This document shows positions 1 to 5,662 of a stretch of 5,662 nt of DNA, piece after piece (the stretch's first letter is position 1; every line of letters begins with the position of its first letter). The notes below the pieces were generated by a model. The model was given only the letters and a program-made list of their open reading frames with translations. It did not search any database and was not told where the DNA came from. The DNA is taken from assembly GCA_002350445.1 (NCBI GenBank), contig DEEV01000024.1:4188-9849 (forward strand), written 5' to 3'. The translations under genes and the position numbers were made by a program. Source of the stretch: Treponema sp. UBA2869 (GTDB lineage Bacteria; Spirochaetota; Spirochaetia; Treponematales; Treponemataceae).

Positions 1-2159
1 CAAAATACAAAACACCTGACCCTATTTCGGAATTCTTTAAGAAACGCGCGCTCGAAGTTCAAACTTTAGAAATTCTTGATTTGATTCTTCCTGAATATAA
101 TATTCTGCGCTCTATGGCAGCTACCGGTGGTGGTGCTGACATGGAAATGCTCGCAAAGAATCTTAATCCGTTTAAGCGCAAGCAGAACGCTCCGGTTGCA
201 TACTGGTCTGGTGTTATTGAAAGTGGAAGCGAAACAAGAAGCGTAACTTACCATGTGCCTGACTACTTTAACGGAAGCATGCGCATTATGGCAGTTGCAG
301 TTTCTAAGTCAAAAATTGGTGCAACACACAAAAATATTCTTGCAAGAAATCCTATTATCATTAGTCCGAACGTTCCGTATGTTGCAGCCCCGAATGATGA
401 ATTTGACGTTTCGGTAACAGTTACTAATAATCACAAAGGAACAGGTGATAACAAAATCACTTTGAGTGCAGTTTCTTCTAAAAACCTTGAGATTATAGGA
501 CAAAAATCTGCAAGCTTTACAATTAAGGAAGGAAAAGACGAAACAACAATGTTCCGTGTAAAGGCAAAAGATATTCTTGGAGGCGCAGAAATCAGATTTA
601 CCGCCAGTGACGCAACGGAAAAATGTTCAATCTCTTCTACCCTAAGCGTACGTCCGTCTATGCCTTACCAGATTATGATTAATTCTGGAACCGGAAAATC
701 AAGTGCAGAAAGCAACGTTGATCATGCTTTGTATGATGAATACGCTGTACGAAATGTTGCCGCATCTAACGTACCGGCTGCAATGCTTGACGGTCTTAAA
801 ATCTACCTTGAAAAATATCCTTACGGATGTGCAGAACAGGTAACAAGTAAGGCTTATCCTTACCTTTACAGTGATTTTGTAAAAGCTGCAGGAAAAACTC
901 ATGCCGATGCAGAAAAAATGGTTGGCGATACAATTGCAATTTTACAGTCACGAATGAAGAATGACGGAAACATTGGTTACTGGACAAGCAACAGTCCGAC
1001 ACAGTCGTTTATTACACTTTATTGTGCGGACTTTGTAACAGATGCTTTCAACAAAGGCTTCTACGTTCCAAACGCATTCAGAAAAAAGCTTATAGACAGA
1101 GTAAAGAGCATTGCCGCTTCTTCTAATGATGATCAGCAGTCTATTTATCTTAGAAGCTATGCAATTTTTATTCTTACAAAGAATGAAATTATTACAACAA
1201 GCTACATCGAAAGACTTGAACAGGATTTGAACCGCAAAAACTTTAATCCTACTGGTTACGAAGGTCTTTACCTTGCGGCTAGTTATGCAATGCTTAAGAT
1301 GGATAAAAAGGCAGATTCAATTCTTGGAAAAATTAACATGAAGAAAACATTTGATTCTTCATGGACATACCACAACGGTCTGCACTATCTTGCAACGTAC
1401 ATAGATGTAATTGCCGCTTACTTCCCTGCCCGCCTTAAAAACATTAAAGCCGCAGAAATTGACGAATTAAGCAATTACCTTACATCAATGGCATACTACA
1501 ACACATACGCAAATGCGGCTGTAATTCGTGCTTTTGAAGCACTTGTTTATACAGACAAATCTGATCTTTACACTGCATTTGAAGTTAATGGAAAAGATTC
1601 AAAGCAGCTTTCTCTTAAAGGAGACGCTGTTCTTAAAGGCGAATTCTCTGCAAACGCAAAGAAGATTCAGTTTAAGAATGAAAGTCAGATGCCACTTTAC
1701 TGGCAGACAGTTCAGGCAGGATACGAAAAGAATATTCCTGAAAATGCTGTAAGAGACGGACTTGAAGTTACAAGAGAATACTGTGCAGAAAACGGCGGAA
1801 AGCTTGGCAATATCAAAACAGGAGATACTGTACTGGTTAAGATTTCTTACCGAAGCACAAAAGGAAACCTGAACAATATTGCTCTTATAGATATGTGCCC
1901 GGCAGGTCTTGAAACAGACATTCAGTCTGTTCGAGATTTTGCTTCGGAAAAAGGCGACACAGATTATGTTGATATCCGCGAAGACAGAATTGTAATTTAC
2001 ACAAGCGTCTCTGAACACATAAATACATTTGAATACAAGGCAAAGGCTGTAAATTCAGGAAGCTTTACAGTACCACCTATGTTTGCAGAAAGCATGTACA
2101 ATAAGGAAATAAGGGCTATTTCTCCTTCAAAACCTATTACAATTGCACCTGCAAAATAA
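1..2159 (+). CDS. Bacterial alpha-2-macroglobulin family protein, C-terminal part (5' end outside window)
   Basis: This is the 3' portion of a periplasmic protease-trapping protein of the YfhM/ECAM type. The reading frame is open from nt 3 with no stop, and the TTG at 81 falls in mid-domain, so the true start lies upstream; about 718 codons are visible of a protein that is usually 1500-2000 residues. Counting codon 1 as nt 3-5, the order is: a segment rich in family-typical residues (FFKKRALEVQT near 10-20), a macroglobulin strand region with VAYWSG and PDYFNGSMRIMAVAVS (about 65-101), further beta-domains to about 215, then an alpha-helical thioester domain (about 240-515). That domain holds YPYGCAEQVTS, with Cys276 and Gln279 as the likely thioester pair, and a GYW motif ending at 327. 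C-terminal beta-domains follow, ending with MYNKEIRA. Known for the family: a protease cleaves the bait, and the thioester then binds it covalently. The bait region and any lipoprotein signal are not fully visible. The gene is directly followed by pbpC, as in Escherichia coli. Family assignment is firm; the target proteases are unknown. Confidence 0.93.
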   Translation, partial: KYKTPDPISEFFKKRALEVQTLEILDLILPEYNILRSMAATGGGADMEMLAKNLNPFKRKQNAPVAYWSGVIESGSETRSVTYHVPDYFNGSMRIMAVAVSKSKIGATHKNILARNPIIISPNVPYVAAPNDEFDVSVTVTNNHKGTGDNKITLSAVSSKNLEIIGQKSASFTIKEGKDETTMFRVKAKDILGGAEIRFTASDATEKCSISSTLSVRPSMPYQIMINSGTGKSSAESNVDHALYDEYAVRNVAASNVPAAMLDGLKIYLEKYPYGCAEQVTSKAYPYLYSDFVKAAGKTHADAEKMVGDTIAILQSRMKNDGNIGYWTSNSPTQSFITLYCADFVTDAFNKGFYVPNAFRKKLIDRVKSIAASSNDDQQSIYLRSYAIFILTKNEIITTSYIERLEQDLNRKNFNPTGYEGLYLAASYAMLKMDKKADSILGKINMKKTFDSSWTYHNGLHYLATYIDVIAAYFPARLKNIKAAEIDELSNYLTSMAYYNTYANAAVIRAFEALVYTDKSDLYTAFEVNGKDSKQLSLKGDAVLKGEFSANAKKIQFKNESQMPLYWQTVQAGYEKNIPENAVRDGLEVTREYCAENGGKLGNIKTGDTVLVKISYRSTKGNLNNIALIDMCPAGLETDIQSVRDFASEKGDTDYVDIREDRIVIYTSVSEHINTFEYKAKAVNSGSFTVPPMFAESMYNKEIRAISPSKPITIAPAK
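825..839 (+). other. Thioester motif GCAEQ of the macroglobulin
   Basis: The codons GGA-TGT-GCA-GAA-CAG encode Gly-Cys-Ala-Glu-Gln after KYPY. In thioester-containing macroglobulins and complement proteins, the Cys (828-830) and Gln (837-839) side chains form the reactive internal thioester. Vertebrate members usually read CGEQ and the E. coli YfhM protein reads CLEQ. Here the middle residue is Ala, but both bond-forming residues are kept, so the thioester is probably functional. This separates the protein from the thioester-less YfaS-type subfamily. Confidence 0.88.
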
Positions 2160-2163
2160 TCTG

Positions 2164-4635
2164 ATGATTAAAAAACTTTTGACAGTGCTTAAGCGCCTGC
2201 AGGATTTTTTCTGCGGACGGCTTAAGACTGTCTGTCTGTTGATTAAAACAAAATACTACCGCATAACGCCGCAAAACAGAATTATAGCTTGTATTGCGGC
2301 CGGATTTTTTATTCTTACGCTAAGCATTACCATTCACATTGTTTATATGAAAACCCGCGGAGATATTTTTTCCGGGATTGAGTTTTCAAATGCTTACTGT
2401 GACAAAGATGGAAAACTTCTCCAGGTTTTTCTGACTAATGATGATAAATACCGAATCTATCGTCCTATAGAAGAGTTTCCAGATGATTTTATAGAAGCGC
2501 TTTTACTTCAGGAAGACCGTCACTTTTACCATCATATAGGAATAAATCCCGTTGCAATTGTAAAGGCCGGCTGGGAAACTTATATAAAACATTCAAGGCG
2601 AATGGGTGCTTCTACAATTACAATGCAGGTTGCTAAGCTAAAATACAAACTTTACACAAAGAACATTCTGGGAAAAATCAATCAGATTATAAAAGCACTT
2701 TACCTGGAATTATGCTTTTCGAAAAAACAGATTCTTGAAGCATATGTAAATCTCGCTCCTTGCGGAGGCAATGTAGAAGGCTTTGAAACCGCAAGCTGGT
2801 ATTATTTTAGCAAAGGAATAAAAGAGCTTAATCTTTCGCAAAACATAATGCTTTGCGTTCTTCCTCAAAATCCTGTAAAACGTGCCCCTTCAATAAGATT
2901 CACACCTTCTGAACTTATTGATGCAAGAAAAACGTTGTTTAAAGAATGGGTAGAACATCACCCCGAAGACAGCGATAAAGAAACTTTTATGGACATGCAG
3001 ATTTCTGTAGAATGCAGTTTTCCTAACGAAGCAAGACATTTTACAGAAATGCTTGCACTTAATAACATTACCTACAAAAAATCTCGAAAACAAAAATCTT
3101 ATTCAAAACCGCTTAGAACTTCTATAGACCTTGAGCTTCAGCACAAATGCGAAGAGCTTTTTAACCTTTACCTTTCCCAAAACAGGAATTTTGGCGTAAA
3201 AAATGGAGCTATACTTTTATTAGACTGGAAAGAAATGAATGTTGTTGCAAATATAGGTTCTGCAGATTATTACAATGACGAAATAGAAGGAAAAGTAAAC
3301 GCCACAACCTCTAAACGTTCCCCGGGTTCTGCACTTAAGCCATTTATTTACGCACTGGCTTTGGAACAGGGAAAAATTCATTCACACACAATGCTAAAAG
3401 ACACCCCGCAGGCATTCAGCGAATATATGCCCGATAATTACGGAAGCACATTTAAAGGTCCTGTACATGCCTGGTTCGCCCTTGCCGACAGCAGAAACAT
3501 TCCGGCAATTGCATTAAACCGCGAAATAAAAGAACACGATCTATACGATTTTATGAAAGAAGCCCACGTTACTGGAATGAAAGAAAAGGACCATTACGGA
3601 CTTTCCATTGTACTTGGCACCTGCGACGTAACAATGCTTGAACTTGCCCAGCTTTATGCAGTACTTGCAAACAATGGGGTTTACCATAATGCAAAATTTG
3701 CACAGAATGCGCACATAGACAAAGGTGAACGCCTGCTTTCTGCCGAAGCTGCTTTTATAACAAGAAAAATGCTGGAAAAAAATACTCCGCCGTACGAAAG
3801 CAAACCTAAAGAAGCAGAAGGAATTCCCATTGCATACAAAACAGGTACATCCATAGGATTCAAGGACAGCTGGAGTGCAGGCATTTTTGACCGCTACATA
3901 ATAATTGTCTGGTTCGGAAACTTTAATGGTCAGGGAAACAACGCCTTTTTAGGAAGAAGAATGTCTGCTCCACTTTTGTTCAACATTGCATATTCAATAT
4001 TAAGCAGCACACCAAAACAAAAACTTTTAAAACCAGAAATGCCGCCGAAAAACGCAGTACAAATTCCAGTGTGTCAGGTAAGCGGAGCGTTGCCGGGTGA
4101 TGACTGCGAAAATACAGAGTTGGCCTGGTTTATTCCGGGAACTTCGCCAATAGAAAAATGCAGGATTCACAGAAAAATTAACATAGACTCGCGCACCGGC
4201 TACAGAACCGACGATACACCAGATGAAAACCCTTTTGTAAAAACTGTTGTAAGAGAATTCTGGCCAAGCGACATACAGCAGCTTTTTGAACAGGCCGGCT
4301 TACCAAGACTGCTTCCACCAGACTATCCTCCAGATGAAGCAAAGTATAATTTGAAACAGCAAGGGTATCCTCCGGAAATTATTTCTCCTATAAGCGGCGC
4401 AGACTATATTTTCAGACTTAATAACACATCAAAAAATACGATAATGCTCTGCGCCTCTGCTGATGCCGACACATCAGAGCTTTTATGGTTCAGCGGAAGC
4501 AACTTTATAGGAAGAACAAAACCTGGACAAAACCTTGAATGGAAACCACAGCCAGGAACTTACCGAATTACAGTAACAGATCAGAAAGGACGAGCTGATT
4601 TTGTAGACCTTACAATCCGAAGTACTGAATTATAA
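2164..4635 (+). CDS. pbpC: Penicillin-binding protein 1C, bifunctional glycosyltransferase/transpeptidase
   Basis: This 823-residue class A penicillin-binding protein polymerises lipid II and cross-links peptide stems at the outer face of the inner membrane. A basic cytoplasmic tail (1-39) precedes one membrane helix (about 40-61). The GT51 domain shows EDRHFYHHIGINP with catalytic Glu117, GASTITMQVAKL (148-159), and LELCFSKKQILEAYVN with the probable second Glu at 182. The transpeptidase has Ser389-x-x-Lys392 in RSPGSALKP, Ser443-Arg-Asn445, and Lys559-Thr-Gly561. A Cys-containing segment follows (Cys637, Cys648, Cys666, with IPGTSPIEKCRIHR), then a beta-rich C-terminal domain (about 738-820) matching the PBP1C C-terminal family. 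The APCGGNVEGFETASWYYF stretch is PBP1C-like rather than PBP1A/1B-like. ATG at 2164 was chosen because it starts 4 bases after the macroglobulin stop; an in-frame TTG at 2143 would add seven residues. No strong ribosome site precedes either, which points to translational coupling. All catalytic motifs are intact. The protein is slightly longer than the E. coli one (about 770), partly through the N-terminal tail. Confidence 0.95.
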   Translation: MIKKLLTVLKRLQDFFCGRLKTVCLLIKTKYYRITPQNRIIACIAAGFFILTLSITIHIVYMKTRGDIFSGIEFSNAYCDKDGKLLQVFLTNDDKYRIYRPIEEFPDDFIEALLLQEDRHFYHHIGINPVAIVKAGWETYIKHSRRMGASTITMQVAKLKYKLYTKNILGKINQIIKALYLELCFSKKQILEAYVNLAPCGGNVEGFETASWYYFSKGIKELNLSQNIMLCVLPQNPVKRAPSIRFTPSELIDARKTLFKEWVEHHPEDSDKETFMDMQISVECSFPNEARHFTEMLALNNITYKKSRKQKSYSKPLRTSIDLELQHKCEELFNLYLSQNRNFGVKNGAILLLDWKEMNVVANIGSADYYNDEIEGKVNATTSKRSPGSALKPFIYALALEQGKIHSHTMLKDTPQAFSEYMPDNYGSTFKGPVHAWFALADSRNIPAIALNREIKEHDLYDFMKEAHVTGMKEKDHYGLSIVLGTCDVTMLELAQLYAVLANNGVYHNAKFAQNAHIDKGERLLSAEAAFITRKMLEKNTPPYESKPKEAEGIPIAYKTGTSIGFKDSWSAGIFDRYIIIVWFGNFNGQGNNAFLGRRMSAPLLFNIAYSILSSTPKQKLLKPEMPPKNAVQIPVCQVSGALPGDDCENTELAWFIPGTSPIEKCRIHRKINIDSRTGYRTDDTPDENPFVKTVVREFWPSDIQQLFEQAGLPRLLPPDYPPDEAKYNLKQQGYPPEIISPISGADYIFRLNNTSKNTIMLCASADADTSELLWFSGSNFIGRTKPGQNLEWKPQPGTYRITVTDQKGRADFVDLTIRSTEL

Positions 4636-4655
4636 GCTTCACTAAACAAAATAAT

Positions 4656-4684
4656 TTGTAATATAGCAAAAACCAACTTATAAT
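4656..4684 (+). promoter_or_regulatory. Sigma-70-type promoter for the MBL-fold gene
   Basis: TTGTAA at 4656-4661 (four of six matches to TTGACA) and a perfect TATAAT at 4679-4684 are separated by exactly 17 bases. Transcription would begin near 4691, giving a leader of about 58 bases before the ATG at 4749. The element lies in the gap right after pbpC, so the MBL gene probably forms a separate transcription unit. In AT-rich DNA a chance TATAAT is not rare; the correct spacing, the -35 match and the intergenic position raise confidence. Confidence 0.65.
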
Positions 4685-4692
4685 TATAGAAG

Positions 4693-4715
4693 AAACTGAA
4701 CTGCAAAACAGTTTA
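4693..4715 (+). other. Small leader hairpin in the 5' UTR of the MBL-fold gene
   Basis: TGAACTG (4697-4703) pairs with CAGTTTA (4709-4715) through a five-base CAAAA loop, including one G-U pair. An alternative pairing uses AAACTG at 4693-4698 with CAGTTT at 4709-4714, a perfect six-pair stem with a ten-base loop. The two upstream AACTG copies therefore compete for one downstream partner. The structure would sit at the very 5' end of the predicted transcript, where a hairpin can protect mRNA from decay. No T-run follows, so it is not a standard terminator. A stem this short in AT-rich DNA may be chance. Confidence 0.35.
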
Positions 4716-4735
4716 AACGGCAACTAAAATTATGT

Positions 4736-4744
4736 AAGGCGGTG
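4736..4744 (+). promoter_or_regulatory. Strong ribosome binding site of the MBL-fold gene
   Basis: AAGGCGGTG differs by one base from AAGGAGGTG, the full complement of the 16S rRNA 3' end. It sits four T residues upstream of ATG 4749, a normal spacing for the core. It fixes the start codon and contrasts with pbpC, which has no visible Shine-Dalgarno sequence. Confidence 0.8.
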
Positions 4745-4748
4745 TTTT

Positions 4749-5662
4749 ATGGGAGTTAAATGTTTTTCACTTGGTGCGGCAAAGGAAGTTACAGGTTCTA
4801 AGCACGTTTTTGAAGTAGACGGCAGAATGTATATGATAGACTGCGGAGCTTTTCAGGGAAAACGAAAAGAATCTGACGAAAAGAACCGGAACTTTGACTT
4901 TAATCATGAACTTCTGGACGGTGTTATTCTTACCCACGGACACCTTGACCACTGCGGACTATTGCCGCTTTTAACCAGACGAGGTTACAAGGGAAATATC
5001 TTTGCAACTCCTGCAACACGAGACATTGCAAATCTTGTAATGATGGACAGCGCACGCATACAGGCTCACGACTATGAATTCCTTGCAAAACAGGCTTCTA
5101 AAAAAGGCGAAAAATTTACATGGAAGCCTTTGTATGATGAAAACGACTGCATTGCGGCCGCAAATCAGATTATTTCACTTTCTTATAACCGAAAAATGTA
5201 CATTGCGCCAAATGTTTCTCTTGAATTCTATGACGCAGGACACATTCTTGGCTCAGCATTTGCAAATGTAACTATAAATCCAAATCCTGCTGCACCGGAA
5301 AAAGAAATAAGGCTTTTGTACACCGGCGATATCGGACGAAAATGCAAGCCTATTATTCGGAATCCTGCTGTAAATATGCCGGCTCCTGATTATATTTTTC
5401 TGGAATCTACATATGGAAACAAACTTCACGACAATCATGATTTGGCAATGAAAGAACTGGAGCGGATTGTACGTGATGCCTGTGCAAAAAAAGGAAAAAT
5501 TATAATTCCATCATTTGCAATTGAACGTGCTCAGGAACTTGTATTCTATTTACATCTTCTTACAGATAAAAAGAAGATTCCTGTTGTACCTATTTATGTT
5601 GACTCTCCAATGGCAAGCAATGCAACTTCTGTTTTCCGCGTTCATCCGGAATGTTACGACGA
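4749..5662 (+). CDS. MBL-fold/beta-CASP hydrolase, probable RNA-processing nuclease (3' end outside window)
   Basis: The first 304 residues of a metallo-beta-lactamase-fold protein are visible, and the frame is still open at the window edge. Metal-binding signatures are in the expected order: MIDCG with Asp31 (motif I), LTHGHLDHCG with His63, His65, Asp67 and His68 (motif II), DAGHILGSA with His165 (motif III) and TGDIGR with Asp194 (motif IV). LESTYGN at about 218-224 marks the entry to the beta-CASP domain, followed by IIIPSFAIERAQELVFYL (251-268) and VDSPMAS (284-290), both typical of the CPSF73/Ysh1-like bacterial branch (TTHA0252 type, COG1236). Known members bind two zinc ions and cut RNA; usual length is about 450-540 residues, so roughly a third or more is missing, including the later beta-CASP His motifs. 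It differs in architecture from RNase J. The start is supported by a near-perfect ribosome site, and a promoter lies upstream, so it is probably not dependent on the pbpC operon. Nuclease function is inferred from family; the substrate is unknown. Confidence 0.92.
   Translation, partial: MGVKCFSLGAAKEVTGSKHVFEVDGRMYMIDCGAFQGKRKESDEKNRNFDFNHELLDGVILTHGHLDHCGLLPLLTRRGYKGNIFATPATRDIANLVMMDSARIQAHDYEFLAKQASKKGEKFTWKPLYDENDCIAAANQIISLSYNRKMYIAPNVSLEFYDAGHILGSAFANVTINPNPAAPEKEIRLLYTGDIGRKCKPIIRNPAVNMPAPDYIFLESTYGNKLHDNHDLAMKELERIVRDACAKKGKIIIPSFAIERAQELVFYLHLLTDKKKIPVVPIYVDSPMASNATSVFRVHPECYD

Noticed and set aside
81..83. TTG as the start codon of the macroglobulin gene.
   Set aside because: The frame is open upstream to the window edge and encodes family-typical residues before this codon, so the gene is cut by the window rather than starting here.
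1599..2018. A 139-codon open frame on the - strand inside the macroglobulin gene.
   Set aside because: It lies wholly opposite a well-supported coding frame, has no ribosome site or promoter, and its Cys/Phe/Ser-rich translation resembles no domain I recognise. It is a shadow of the sense codons.
4697..4715. Hairpin after pbpC as a Rho-independent terminator.
   Set aside because: The stem is short and AT-rich, no T-run follows, and it lies downstream of the predicted promoter, so it better fits a leader structure.
5154..5161. The palindrome GCGGCCGC.
   Set aside because: It is explained by Ala-Ala-Ala codons in the MBL gene and has no sign of function beyond a chance restriction site.
5074..5271. 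A 65-codon + strand frame inside the MBL-fold gene.
   Set aside because: It overlaps conserved metal-motif coding sequence in another frame and has no initiation signals of its own.
1..5662. A previously undescribed defence, mobile or RNA-based system.
   Set aside because: All three genes belong to known families, the arrangement of the first two is known, and there are no repeats, integrase-like genes or long unexplained non-coding stretches.

Overview
The window holds three genes on the + strand, all reading left to right with almost no free space. Base composition is AT-rich. The lipoprotein/periplasmic flavour, the pairing of a bacterial alpha-2-macroglobulin with penicillin-binding protein 1C, and the codon habits (CTT, GAA, GCA and AGA favoured) fit a Gram-negative-type envelope. 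My best guess is a Treponema-like spirochaete. That guess rests on general resemblance, not on a marker gene, so hold it at moderate confidence.

Layout: (1) nt 1-2159 is the C-terminal part of a large alpha-2-macroglobulin-like protein, whose start lies upstream of the window. It includes the thioester motif GCAEQ and the C-terminal beta-domains. (2) nt 2164-4635 is a complete PBP1C-type bifunctional peptidoglycan synthase. It has a membrane anchor, a GT51 glycosyltransferase, a transpeptidase with S-x-x-K, S-x-N and K-T-G, and a C-terminal PBP1C-type domain. Only 4 bases separate it from the stop of gene 1. (3) nt 4636-4748 is a 113-base intergenic gap. It carries a near-consensus sigma-70-type promoter, a small 5'-leader hairpin and a strong ribosome binding site. 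(4) nt 4749 to the window end is the N-terminal about 304 residues of an MBL-fold/beta-CASP hydrolase, probably an RNA-processing nuclease.

The first two genes form a recognised functional pair. The macroglobulin is thought to trap foreign proteases in the periplasm, and PBP1C to repair or extend the wall at damaged sites. The third gene has its own promoter and appears functionally unrelated. I see no mobile element, CRISPR array, tRNA, rRNA or phage gene. I also found no convincing undescribed system. The most useful observations are the conserved pair in this probable host, the CAEQ form of the thioester, the SD-less coupled start of pbpC, and the promoter/leader of the nuclease gene.
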